From JAEUKH01 sp964447205 (lineage in GTDB: Bacteria > Myxococcota_A > Polyangia > Polyangiales > Ga0077539): a stretch of 64,000 bases of DNA. The stretch covers positions 1 to 64,000 of the forward strand of contig CAYUSB010000019.1 in NCBI GenBank assembly GCA_964447205.1, given 5' to 3'. The position numbers and the translations under genes were made by a program. Numbering within the stretch: position 1 is the stretch's first letter; each line of letters opens with the position of its first letter. This document shows positions 51,191 through 58,799 of the stretch, one piece after another. A model generated the notes under the pieces. It did not search any database. It was not told the origin of the DNA and saw only the letters and a list, made by a program, of their open reading frames with translations.

Positions 51191-52099
51191 TCAGGGCAGG
51201 TCGGAGCAGCAGCGGAAGCCGATCTGGTAGTACCGAAACCGCTCGTAGTGGGCTCGGGTCACGGGACGGCAGCGGGTGCGCACCCGGCTCCACCACCCCC
51301 CCTTGAGGGCCGACTGAAACGGAACCCCCGTGCTCGACACGGTCCACTCGTCGACGTTGCCCGTGAGGTCGTACACCCCGAAGGGGCTCACGCAGGTCGA
51401 CCGGGCCCCGGCGGCTTCGCCCATCCACACCCGCTCGATCTCGGCCGTGGCCGCTGCCCCGCCGCGGCGCAGGGCCGCCCGGTCGTAGCGGCGCGCGAGG
51501 CGGTCGATGTTGCAGGCCTGGCTGTCGCGGGTGTAGCCGTAGGGGTAGGGGAGCATCGCTTCACCCTCACAGGCGAAGGTCCACTCGTCTTCGCCGCAGA
51601 GGCGGGCTCCGCGGGAGGCGCAGTGGGCGGCGGCCTCGTTCCAGTTGACCCAGACGGCGGGGCGCGCGCCGGAGCGGTTGGGCCACTCGTAGCGGTCGAT
51701 GCAGAAGGCCATGGGGCGACGACGGCGGCTGCGACACCGGGACGGTTCCCGAAACCGGGCGCAGCGCTCGTACCCTTCGGGCATCATGGCCAGGCACTCC
51801 TGCTCGACCTCGGGGCAGTACTGACCCCGCACAGCCAGCATGCCGTCGGGGCACCCCGCGGTGCTCCCCGTCACGGGCTGACCGGGCACGGGCTGACCGG
51901 GAACGGGAGGCTCTGGGGCGGCCGTGGGCGCGTCGGGGATGCCAGCATCCGCGAGGCCTGCGTCGAGGGACGGGACGGCCACCACCAGGGGCCCTGCGGG
52001 GGCCTCGTGACGCACGGCCGGGGCCGGGGCCTCTCGGCGCGCGCACCCCAAGGCCGAGAGCAACACCACCACGACCCTGACCCTGCGGGCACGCACCAT
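51191..52099 (-). CDS. SUMF1/formylglycine-generating-enzyme-like lipoprotein
   Basis: 302 residues from ATG 52099. The signal ends VVVVLLSALGC, giving a lipidated Cys, then a Pro-rich linker (PVPGQPVPGQPVTG). The SUMF1 (FGE-sulfatase) domain follows: FCIDRYEWPNRSG, VNWNEAAAHCASRGARLCGE, DEWTFACEGEAML, YDLTGNVDEWTVSS, KGGWWSRVRTRCRP and the final IGFRCC. The catalytic double-Cys signature of true formylglycine enzymes cannot be confirmed by eye. Most such myxobacterial lipoproteins are not sulfatase activators and may be structural or ligand-binding. Divergent from the Smr-domain gene; upstream in orientation of the T6SS-related locus but with its own promoter. Confidence 0.85.
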   Translation of the reverse strand: MVRARRVRVVVVLLSALGCARREAPAPAVRHEAPAGPLVVAVPSLDAGLADAGIPDAPTAAPEPPVPGQPVPGQPVTGSTAGCPDGMLAVRGQYCPEVEQECLAMMPEGYERCARFREPSRCRSRRRRPMAFCIDRYEWPNRSGARPAVWVNWNEAAAHCASRGARLCGEDEWTFACEGEAMLPYPYGYTRDSQACNIDRLARRYDRAALRRGGAAATAEIERVWMGEAAGARSTCVSPFGVYDLTGNVDEWTVSSTGVPFQSALKGGWWSRVRTRCRPVTRAHYERFRYYQIGFRCCSDLP

Positions 52100-52197
52100 C
52101 GAGCCGCGGCTCTTACCCCATCCCTCGCACCCTGCACGTACTTTCTGGCGGCCCATCGCCCCCCGGGGCATTCTCTCGGGTTCCCAGGAGTCTCTGT

Positions 52198-52896
52198 ATG
52201 GCACGCAAACACAAGCTCGACCCCCGCTCCCCCTTCGCCGCCCTGCAACCCCTCAAGCAACAGATGGAAGCCGAGGCCGCCGCGGAGGGTCCCGCCGACA
52301 AGGCCCCGGGGGCGAAGGCTGCGCCGGAGGTTCCGCGCAAACCCGCGCAGCCTGCGGTGGAGGTGTGGCGGCCCAACCTCGACCAGGAGCTGTTTCGTGC
52401 GGCCATGTACGGGGTTCGGCCCCTGGCGGAGGCTCCGGCCCGGGTCACCTCGGCCGCCCAGGGAGAACCTCGCCCGCGGCGCGACCCCATGGCCACCCAG
52501 ATGCGTAAGGCCCAGGCCGAGGGGGGCCCGGTTCATACGGTGCAGTGGGGCTCGGACGGAACGGTGCGGGCGTGGCGCAAGGGGCACGAGTTTGCGCTGG
52601 AGGTTCTTGATCGGTTTGCGGCCCCGGCCGACACCCTCGATTTGCACGGGTGCGCCCCGCACGAGGCCGCGGTGCGGGTGGTGGAGTTTGTGCGCTCGCG
52701 GCGGGCCCGCCAGATGCGGTGCGTGCGGGTGGTGTGCGGGTGGGGGCGGGGTTCGCCCGATGGGGCCTCGGTTCTGTGCGACGCGGTGGTGCGGGTGTTG
52801 AGCGGGCCGCCTGCCACGGCCGTGGTCGATGCGTTTGCTTCGGCCCCCGACAGCCTCGGGGGTCGCGGGGCCCTGTTGGTGTCGCTCCGGGCTTGA
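52198..52896 (+). CDS. Smr-domain protein
   Basis: 232 residues. A charged, Ala/Pro-rich N-terminal half ends near HTVQWGSDG. The Smr domain (~residues 145-232) shows ADTLDLHGCAPHEAAVRVVEF, the DLHG motif of the MutS2 C-terminal nuclease fold, then CVRVVCGWGRGSPDGASVL. The usual HGKG is replaced by CGWGRG, so nicking activity may be altered. SmrA/SmrB-type proteins act on DNA or on mRNA at collided ribosomes. It starts with ATG after a 98-bp spacer from the divergent SUMF1-type gene and is followed by repeats. Confidence 0.9.
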   Translation: MARKHKLDPRSPFAALQPLKQQMEAEAAAEGPADKAPGAKAAPEVPRKPAQPAVEVWRPNLDQELFRAAMYGVRPLAEAPARVTSAAQGEPRPRRDPMATQMRKAQAEGGPVHTVQWGSDGTVRAWRKGHEFALEVLDRFAAPADTLDLHGCAPHEAAVRVVEFVRSRRARQMRCVRVVCGWGRGSPDGASVLCDAVVRVLSGPPATAVVDAFASAPDSLGGRGALLVSLRA

Positions 52897-52899
52897 GGG

Positions 52900-52962
52900 C
52901 AGCAGGCGACGCGGGGCGGGCAGCAGGCGACGCGGGGCGGGCAGCAGGCGACGCGGGGCGGG
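52900..52962. repeat. 21-bp tandem repeat, three copies
   Basis: Three perfect units beginning CAGCAGGCGACGCGGGG lie directly after the Smr gene stop (52896) and end beside a copy of the dispersed GCGCAAGGGG repeat. Confidence 0.9.
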
Positions 52963-52963
52963 C

Positions 52964-53020
52964 AGCGAAACCGCAAGGGCGCAAGGGGCGCAAGGGTCAG
53001 AAGGATTTGTGGGGGGGAGC
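52964..53020 (+). repeat. Dispersed repeat family (GCGCAAGGGG type), copy 2
   Basis: Reads GCGAAACCGCAAGGGCGCAA, then GGGGCGCAAGGGTCAGAAGG and ATTTGTGGGGGGGAG, matching the minus strand of 31752-31806 with few changes. In both places a 21-bp tandem repeat is adjacent. Confidence 0.8.
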
Positions 53021-53079
53021 CGAGATGAGCGCCGCGGGGACTTCCCTCTCCTCTCGCGATGCGTACGTCGCCAACCTGG

Positions 53080-53099
53080 CCCTCTCCCCGGGAGAGGGC
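53080..53099. terminator. Palindromic hairpin between convergent genes
   Basis: CCCTCTCCC and GGGAGAGGG pair around a single C (in practice a stem of about 7-8 bp). It resembles the 22996-23021 hairpin. It lies between convergent Smr and nuclease genes. A wider imperfect stem (53041-53058 with 53117-53135) encloses it. No T run, so terminator function is uncertain. Confidence 0.4.
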
Positions 53100-53199
53100 A
53101 CTCGCGTACCGTGAGCCACGCGAGGGGAGAGGGGCAGTCCCCCAAGTGCCTCCCCGCCCCACGCACAAGCCGCCCCCGCGCAGTCGATCGCCCGGGGCG

Positions 53200-54093
53200 T
53201 CACGCCTCCGGGTCGCGGAAGACCTCGGCGACGGCAGCGGCGGTCGCAGCCTCACGAAGCCAGGCCGCGAGCATCCCAGGGTCGCGGCAGCCCAGGATCC
53301 GGGTGCGGGTCGCCGCGTCGACGACCAACCCGCGGGCGTCCAGCACGGTCAGGACCGCCTCGGCCAGGGCGAGCCGTACGCCCTCGTCGCGCCCCTCGTC
53401 GCGCCCCTCGTCGCGCCCCTCGTCGCGCCCCTCGTCGCGTTGTTGGGCGAGGGCAGCACCGAGGACGCGGTTGCCCGAGGCCAGGAGGGCGCGGGCGACG
53501 GTGTCGTCAGCCAGCACCCGGTCGATGAGGGCCCGCACGGGGATGGGCACGAGGAAACACGGGTCTTCGAGCGCGGCGGCGTCGTCGAGGCGAGACCAGC
53601 TCGCGGTCGGGTGCTGCCACTCAAACACGGTCCGGTCGGCCACGCGGATGTAGAAAAGCCGCCGCACTCCGCGCAGGGCCAGGGCCCGCACCTTCTCGGT
53701 GAGGTGTTCGAGGCGCTCGGTGTCGCAGACCTCGAAGGCGATCTCCTCCAGCTTGCGGCCTCCCGTCTGCGGGTCAGGCCCCTCGGGGAAGATGGACACG
53801 TCGGGGGCCGCGTCGGTGTTCTTCTTCGAGCGGGTGAGCATGTCGACCGCGGCGGCGAAGCCCGGGGCGAGGCACCCTCGGAACACATGGGCCACCTCGA
53901 GGTGCTGGGTCGCATGCGGGGGATTGGCCCCCATCGTACGATAGGCAATGCCGTTGACCACCTCCTCGTGGCCCTCGGGGCGTGCCAGCCGGGCATCGAC
54001 GGGCGGGGGCGGATCGTCGCGACCGGGGGCGTAGGCCGCGCCCGACGAGGCACCCGGGGCGAGCATCATGGGCGGGGGGCGCTGCGACGACAT
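53200..54093 (-). CDS. PD-(D/E)XK / Rpn-like nuclease with tandem RDEG repeats
   Basis: 297 residues from ATG 54093. The domain at residues ~30-180 has VAHVFRGCLAPG, an Asp-containing NTDAAPDVSIFPEGPDP and a strand KLEEIAFEVCDTERLEHLTE, giving an Asp ... Glu-x-Cys pattern in the place of the D-(D/E)xK motif; the Cys where Lys or Gln is usual is unusual. A linker of five RDEG units follows (from a 12-bp DNA repeat), then the C-terminal module LTVLDARGLVVDAATRTRILG ... AWLREAATAAAVAEVF, which also ends the 26.8-27.7 kb nuclease-like protein. DNA cleavage is inferred. A 22-bp-spaced repeat array lies upstream. Confidence 0.75.
   Translation of the reverse strand: MSSQRPPPMMLAPGASSGAAYAPGRDDPPPPVDARLARPEGHEEVVNGIAYRTMGANPPHATQHLEVAHVFRGCLAPGFAAAVDMLTRSKKNTDAAPDVSIFPEGPDPQTGGRKLEEIAFEVCDTERLEHLTEKVRALALRGVRRLFYIRVADRTVFEWQHPTASWSRLDDAAALEDPCFLVPIPVRALIDRVLADDTVARALLASGNRVLGAALAQQRDEGRDEGRDEGRDEGRDEGVRLALAEAVLTVLDARGLVVDAATRTRILGCRDPGMLAAWLREAATAAAVAEVFRDPEA
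53381..53440. repeat. 12-bp tandem repeat coding RDEG
   Basis: About five copies of CCCTCGTCGCGC within the nuclease gene give Arg-Asp-Glu-Gly repeats on the minus strand. Unit gain or loss keeps the reading frame and changes the linker length between nuclease and C-terminal modules. Confidence 0.9.
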
Positions 54094-54419
54094 GGGCGCA
54101 GTCTACGGGATCGCGGGGCGGGTCGCACGGTGGGCGCCGAGCCACGCAGGCAGCGGGGCCGGGATACTCAATCAAATATGCGAAAATAACAGACACAACG
54201 TACGAACAATCATGCGATAGCACATGGTTCCATGGGGGGTAGGCATATGGGGGATATGGGTAGCCACATGTTTGGATGGGGCCTACCGCATGGGGAGATG
54301 GACCCTACCGCATGGGAGGACGTGGACCGCGGCATGGGAGAATGGGGCATCCCGCATGGGGGGATGCGGCGGGGTCGGTCCAGGGATGCGGCTCAGGGGC
54401 TGTCGTCGCTGGGGCTGGT
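54094..54419. promoter_or_regulatory. A+T-richer upstream region of the nuclease gene
   Basis: 326 bp with no convincing gene. Near the nuclease start (54093) it is A+T-richer around 54170-54235 than the surrounding DNA, as a promoter might be. The part at 54250-54370 holds the periodic GCATGGG repeats. The region lies just after the stop of the 182-residue gene at 54420, so it is the 5' region of the nuclease gene only. Confidence 0.55.
54286..54360. repeat. Iteron-like array, 22-bp period
   Basis: The core (C/G)CGCATGGG or CGGCATGGG starts at 54286, 54308, 54330 and 54352: four copies spaced by exactly 22 bp, about two helical turns, with more degenerate ATGGGG units to the left. Bases between the cores vary. 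The spacing puts all cores on one face of the helix, as in protein-binding operator or iteron arrays. It lies 190-270 bp upstream of the nuclease gene start. Confidence 0.7.
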
Positions 54420-54968
54420 CTACGCCGGGCGGTCGAAGAACTCCCGAACGGGGTCGATGGACTTCGCGAGGCTTGGGTCGTGCACGGCCACGGCCGACAG
54501 GAGCTTGTAGGCGGCCAGGAGGGGGCCGCGGGCCTGGGCCCCGTGGTAGAGGGAGAGGTCGCTGAGCAGGGTGTGCAACGAGGCGGCCTCTTTCGCGATC
54601 GCGCGGGTCGCATCCCGGGCCGCGACGTGCAGGGCGAGGTGGGCCCGGAGCGCGTCCCCCTCGAAGACAGCCGGGTCGATCCCGTTGTCTTTGGCCGCGA
54701 GGCCCTTCATGAGCGCGGGATGGTCGGCGGCCACCCGGGCCACCTGGGCCAACACGGCAGCCTCGCCGTCGAGCAGCTTGCCCTCACCGCTGCGACGCTC
54801 GTCCTTGGTGAGTCGCCCGGCCCCGACGGCCAAGGCGGCGTGGAGCCGTTGGAGGGTGCCGATCACCTCGGCGACCGAACCACGGATCGCCCGGCTGGCC
54901 TCGGTCTCCGGCAGATCGTCCTCTTGCGGCGGCACGGAGGGGTCTTTGGGATTGGCAGGATGGTCCAC
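54420..54968 (-). CDS. Hypothetical 182-residue helical protein
   Basis: A soluble, almost all-helical protein, without a signal peptide. An acidic start (MDHPANPKDPSVPPQEDDLPE) leads to helices such as VAEVIGTLQRLHAALAVG, LLDGEAAVLAQVARVAADHP and ALRAHLALHVAARDATRAIA, and ends FFDRPA. No domain recognised. It lies alone on the minus strand between the capsid-like operon's terminator region and the iteron region. Whether it shares a transcript with the operon 208 bp upstream is unclear; a hairpin at 55090-55120 argues against it. Confidence 0.65.
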   Translation of the reverse strand: MDHPANPKDPSVPPQEDDLPETEASRAIRGSVAEVIGTLQRLHAALAVGAGRLTKDERRSGEGKLLDGEAAVLAQVARVAADHPALMKGLAAKDNGIDPAVFEGDALRAHLALHVAARDATRAIAKEAASLHTLLSDLSLYHGAQARGPLLAAYKLLSAVAVHDPSLAKSIDPVREFFDRPA

Positions 54969-55011
54969 GGGAGCACAACTTTCTCACGGGGCTCGAAGGG
55001 TGGTACAGTGC

Positions 55012-55073
55012 ATGCAGCCAGAGGATTGGTGCCTTATTGCCTACGTGATGGGGGAGGTGACTGCATGCAGCCG
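55012..55073. repeat. Pair of TGCATGCAGCC sites
   Basis: GTGCATGCAGCC (55012-) and CTGCATGCAGCC (about 55062-) are 50 bp apart, each with the palindrome TGCATGCA. They lie just upstream of the 182-residue gene start (54968) and may be a paired protein-binding site. Confidence 0.45.
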
Positions 55074-55089
55074 AAAGAATAATGGCGCT

Positions 55090-55120
55090 CGGCGCTGAGT
55101 GTCGAGCGGAATCAGCGCCG
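55090..55120 (-). terminator. Hairpin after the capsid-like gene
   Basis: CGGCGCTGA (55090-55098) and TCAGCGCCG (55112-55120) pair perfectly around a 13-base loop. It is about 60 bp past the stop of the capsid-like gene in the direction of transcription, followed on the minus strand by ATTATTCTTTC, moderately T-rich. It fits a rho-independent terminator for the leftward operon. Confidence 0.5.
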
Positions 55121-55176
55121 TGAGAGGGGGACGGGAGAGGAGAGAAGCTGGGGACGAGGCGGGCGCTGGCGGAGAG

Positions 55177-56310
55177 TCAGTACGCGACAGCGTCGCAGAG
55201 GAAGACCGCCATCGGGTCCCAGACGGCAAGGCCCCACGCGCCGTGCACGATCACATCCTGCGTCGCGGTGCTTGGGTTGATCGGCAGAGGGTCGGCCTGG
55301 ACGCCCATTGAGTCGGCCGTCCCATACGCGTGCACGAGATGCACACCGTTGGCGCCGAGGTTCATCCCGAGCAGATAACCCTGATCGACGCCGGAGTCAG
55401 GAAACTCGGCCCGATAGAAGGGGATGCCCATGAAGTGGAACACTGAGCGGCCGAGCCGACGATCGCGGCGATACTCTCCCGAGCCTCCAATGCCTGCCGA
55501 ATAGTTCACCAGGGACTGGAGCATCGTGGAGTTGCCTACAAGGCAATCGACGCCTTCCCCTCCCGTCCGGCCCCGCGGCTGAATTTTGGCGCAGATCGTC
55601 GAGACCGCCTCCGGAATGGTGTCAGGGGTACTTGACGATCGGGACAGAACATTCTTGACGATGGGGAGAATGCCTTCAAACCCCCCAGCACTCGAGGTGG
55701 GGCTCTCGCTGAAAAAGATGTTGAGCCAGTAATTGAGTTCGGCGATCGCCGTGCTCATGCGGACGAAACGTGGATCGCCCGACGAACCAGGAACCGAGGC
55801 CTGGGTGTCAACCAGATAGGAGGGGATGAGCAATCCCACTCGGAACAGCTCCAGGGTGCGTGGGGCCAACTGTGTGAGGGTCACCTGCCGGGGAAGGTTG
55901 GCACCTCCGTAGACAGGAACCGATGCACTCAACGCTCCCGTGTTGGCGATGGACACCTCCAGCGTGTTGGCCCCGGAGGTGTCTGTCGAGATCTGAGCCG
56001 GGTGCGCCTTGGTCCTCGGCAGCGCCAGCAAGGCCTCCGCCGGCGACTGATCGATCGAGACCCGGTAGGCGGGCGCAGAGAGATCGAGCGTCTGCGAGTA
56101 TTCCGAGTTCATCATGCCCGCTCCGTATGTGAATCCCGTGGAGGAAGACTGACCCGAGCACCCCTCGCAGGAGCCGTGGGGGCTGGGGGCCTTCGCCTGG
56201 GACATGGCCGGGTGGTTGAGGAGAGTAGAGACACTGACGCCCTCGCCGGATCGAAGCCGTTGAAGAAGCTCATTGGGAGTGGTTGCCGGGTGACCGATGG
56301 TGATGCCCAT
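55177..56310 (-). CDS. HK97-fold capsid-like protein (domesticated or phage-derived?)
   Basis: 377 residues from ATG 56310 with a good ribosome site (AAGGACAG). No signal peptide. The last ~110 residues follow the pattern of phage major capsid proteins: a stored-sequence segment LVGNSTMLQSLVNYS, a loop giving FHFMGIPFYRAEFPDSGVDQ, YLLGMNLGANGVHLVHAYGT and the final ATQDVIVHGAWGLAVWDPMAVFLCDAV, close to the usual end 'VRWxxGLAVxxPxAVAxL'. The first ~100 residues (GHPATTPNELLQRLRSGEG) are unlike common capsids. No terminase, portal or tail gene is nearby. It may form a cytoplasmic shell; this is inferred from pattern, and the fold has not been proven. Last gene of a leftward operon. Confidence 0.5.
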   Translation of the reverse strand: MGITIGHPATTPNELLQRLRSGEGVSVSTLLNHPAMSQAKAPSPHGSCEGCSGQSSSTGFTYGAGMMNSEYSQTLDLSAPAYRVSIDQSPAEALLALPRTKAHPAQISTDTSGANTLEVSIANTGALSASVPVYGGANLPRQVTLTQLAPRTLELFRVGLLIPSYLVDTQASVPGSSGDPRFVRMSTAIAELNYWLNIFFSESPTSSAGGFEGILPIVKNVLSRSSSTPDTIPEAVSTICAKIQPRGRTGGEGVDCLVGNSTMLQSLVNYSAGIGGSGEYRRDRRLGRSVFHFMGIPFYRAEFPDSGVDQGYLLGMNLGANGVHLVHAYGTADSMGVQADPLPINPSTATQDVIVHGAWGLAVWDPMAVFLCDAVAY

Positions 56311-56337
56311 ACACTGTCCTTGTGGGTGTTGATGTGA

Positions 56338-57303
56338 TCAGGACTGATTGCCGTGGCGTCCGAGGATCGCGCGAAGAATGGGGTCGTTTTGTGTCCCGGG
56401 GAGCGCCTCAAGGGTCGTGGCGGGCGCCAGGGTGTGCTCCTGCTGGGGCTCGATGCTCGGGTCGAGCCGAAAGGGGTTGGTGGGGTCGTCGAGCCGCTCC
56501 GTCCAGGCGGAGAGACCGGGGAGGTTGAGCGTGTTGAGGTTGAGCGTGCCGAGTGCATTGGCCAGGGCGTCAAAAGTGCCGCGCCCCCCGCTGCCGGGGG
56601 CAACGTTAGCGCTTTGCTCACCGGCGATGCGCCTCTGCCCCCGATCCATCACACAGGTCGCGGCGACCTGACTCGGAAGCACCGAGAAGAGTTGGGCAGC
56701 CTCGTGATTACGATGCAGAAACTGACCCCGATTACTGCGAAGAAGCACATCGACCGATCGGTTCAAACGGCTGGCTCCCCTACCGACCGAGTTCAAGTAG
56801 ACAAGACTGGTAGAGATTCTAAAAACAGCCGTGCGGCCAGCACCCAACACCAGAACTCCGTTGAAGCGTGGGGTGAGAGTCCCGTCATTCGTCCCGCTCG
56901 GGAGCACCTCCGGAATCACTCCATCCTCGACGAATGCAATCCAAAGTGAGGTAGCACGAACCCGCGGAGGCTCAAGAAGAACAGTATAACGAAGAGGGTT
57001 GTGGACTACCAGAGTCCAGACAGCCACGGCAGTCGCGAGCGTACATTGCTCTACATCAATGGATGAATAGAATGTCGATGAAATATTCAAAGGAATGTCA
57101 AGAATGTTCGCGGTTGTACTGCCAGGCCGAAAGCGCGGGAACAGAGGGGACGTAAGATTCCCTTGAAAGTCGAATCCCGTGTCATAACCGCCAATGTCCG
57201 GCGTGAACGTATCCATACCGTCACTGCCTGCCCAGTTGATCGGACCAATCGCCACCAGGTTTGGGTTGGCCACCATTTGGGGTACAATGCTGGCAATTGG
57301 CAA
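56338..57303 (-). CDS. Unknown 321-residue protein of the capsid-like operon
   Basis: Starts with TTG at 57303, preceded by GGAG six bases upstream. The open frame continues another 22 codons upstream to the stop of the previous gene without another start, and those codons (for example AVATADADGNLEIRLPI) look coding. No signal peptide or catalytic motif. Beta-rich stretches dominate: LAIGPINW-like VAIGPINWAGSDGMDTF, LDIPLNISSTFYSS and VVHNPLRYTVLLEPPRV. Residues ~230-280 contain GTFDALANALGTLNLNTLNL. It is 27 bp upstream of the capsid-like gene, so a shell-associated or minor structural role is possible; function unknown. Confidence 0.6.
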   Translation of the reverse strand: MPIASIVPQMVANPNLVAIGPINWAGSDGMDTFTPDIGGYDTGFDFQGNLTSPLFPRFRPGSTTANILDIPLNISSTFYSSIDVEQCTLATAVAVWTLVVHNPLRYTVLLEPPRVRATSLWIAFVEDGVIPEVLPSGTNDGTLTPRFNGVLVLGAGRTAVFRISTSLVYLNSVGRGASRLNRSVDVLLRSNRGQFLHRNHEAAQLFSVLPSQVAATCVMDRGQRRIAGEQSANVAPGSGGRGTFDALANALGTLNLNTLNLPGLSAWTERLDDPTNPFRLDPSIEPQQEHTLAPATTLEALPGTQNDPILRAILGRHGNQS

Positions 57304-57369
57304 CCTAATCTCCAGGTTGCCGTCTGCATCGGCGGTAGCAACTGCCTGATCAAGAACTGGGCTGCCCTC

Positions 57370-58785
57370 TCAGATATCTCGATTAATCCGCTCCTCATGT
57401 TCCCGAACAGACCCTCCAATAATCTCTTCGCCGAAGTATGACCCGGCGAGCACACCAGCAATCAGGGAGGTCAAAGCCACGATTTGCCCTGAAGAAACAA
57501 TCACCGAAGCCACGACAGCAAATGTACCAACACACAGAAGCAGGTCATCAAAATCGATACTCGCTTCCGACATATGCAGCGACACCAAAATGAGCCCGGC
57601 ATTGGCAGGGTCCATACCAACAAACATAGTGTATTCAATTGCAACATCGACGTCGAATATAAAACAAGCATCTTCAGCCGTGACCTCTGCGTAAAGCCTG
57701 AGAGTGCCATGCTCCCATCGACCGCGCAGCCTCCGATCAGAGGACGTGTTATTAAAAAGAGATGCAAAGTAATGACCGGATACTGAGACAGCGAAGTCCG
57801 GTCTCGGTCTGGATCGAATCCGATCAGAAGCGAGAGGAACAGGACGAAACAGTGGCCGAGTATAGATCGTGGGATCCTGGTAGAACTGAGTCCAGCGAGT
57901 AATAGCAAACCATCGCGCAGAGCCTCCCCAACTACTCAACACTACAGGAATACTCGCGACGTCGACCGCAACATAAAACGTCCCATAAGTACAGACAATG
58001 CCCATGTTGGTAACAATTCCGCCAATGTTACCCGCCAAGGCCGCAACATTTAGAATACGAGACAAGTCGACCGGAACCAATGGAGTAGACAAGGCCAGCT
58101 CAATAGGCTGCCCAATTTCAACGAACCGGGACGCACTCAGCACAGCCACTCGCATCAACGGAACTCCATCCCGGAGGAACCTATTTCCTCCAACCCACGG
58201 AATGATCCTAATTTGCGGAGGTCGAGTCCCGCGCTCCGAATCCGGCCCCAAATGCTCGGCAACGATCGCAAACCGAAGAGTGATTTTGAGGTGGGCTCGT
58301 TCACCTGAATAGGGCCCACTGTCAGTTTGACTGGTAAGCGAATCACGACGAGCAAGGACCACTGCAACAGAAATATCGATGACCGGTGGGCTTACTGAAA
58401 GCTCATGTGGCTGCCTGAAACCAAACTGGACGGGCTCAAGACCCGGAACCCCAATAGTCAGGCGAACACTCGCAGGGTTGGCCGACGCAGGACTAACCCA
58501 CTGGGGGAGAGGAAGGTGCGATGGGTGAACCACGGGCGCCAAAGGCACCATGTTTACAACCAAGAACGGGGCGGTACGGCGCGTTTCACGCCCATTTGGG
58601 AAAAGCGCCCCATAGACGGCAGAGCTTGGCGAAATGTCCTGAACAGTGGCGACTGGGATCTCTCGATATAGGCTTGCCTGCTCATCCGCACGCAAACCAG
58701 CGAGTGGCTCCAGCGACAATTGATTCGCAACGTCATCCCAGATGAGCTGAGACAAACTTTCGGGAGAGAACTTCACGTAGATCAC
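57370..58785 (-). CDS. Unknown 471-residue protein with C-terminal membrane segments
   Basis: GTG start at 58785 with a ribosome site (GAGGAG). No signal peptide. Mostly beta-rich soluble sequence such as VYGALFPNGRETRRTAPFLVV, SVRLTIGVPGLEPVQFGF and IELALSTPLVPVDLSRI. The C-terminal ~60 residues contain hydrophobic helices (LLLCVGTFAVVASVIVSSG, IVALTSLIAGVLAGSYFG), so the chain may be tail-anchored in the inner membrane. Codon use and composition are less G+C-rich than average here, suggesting transfer. It lies 15 bp from the FG-GAP lipoprotein gene upstream and 67 bp from the 321-residue gene. No family recognised. Confidence 0.68.
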   Translation of the reverse strand: MIYVKFSPESLSQLIWDDVANQLSLEPLAGLRADEQASLYREIPVATVQDISPSSAVYGALFPNGRETRRTAPFLVVNMVPLAPVVHPSHLPLPQWVSPASANPASVRLTIGVPGLEPVQFGFRQPHELSVSPPVIDISVAVVLARRDSLTSQTDSGPYSGERAHLKITLRFAIVAEHLGPDSERGTRPPQIRIIPWVGGNRFLRDGVPLMRVAVLSASRFVEIGQPIELALSTPLVPVDLSRILNVAALAGNIGGIVTNMGIVCTYGTFYVAVDVASIPVVLSSWGGSARWFAITRWTQFYQDPTIYTRPLFRPVPLASDRIRSRPRPDFAVSVSGHYFASLFNNTSSDRRLRGRWEHGTLRLYAEVTAEDACFIFDVDVAIEYTMFVGMDPANAGLILVSLHMSEASIDFDDLLLCVGTFAVVASVIVSSGQIVALTSLIAGVLAGSYFGEEIIGGSVREHEERINRDI

Positions 58786-58799
58786 AGCGCGCTCCTCGG

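Noticed and set aside
52900..52962. Possible attachment site at the Smr 3' end
   Set aside because: No integrase or tRNA is adjacent and the repeat is purely tandem.
54286..54360. CRISPR-like array
   Set aside because: Cores are only about 9 bp, spacers about 13 bp, and no cas gene is near. The spacing fits protein-binding iterons.
54232..54510. Small open frame through the GCATGGG repeats
   Set aside because: The product would be a low-complexity Met/Gly/His chain created by the repeat and overlaps the 182-residue gene. The periodic DNA spacing explains it better as a regulatory array.
57370..57372. Selenocysteine at the TGA after the 471-residue frame
   Set aside because: No SECIS-like hairpin is evident directly after the TGA, and a TTG start with a GGAG site explains the next gene.
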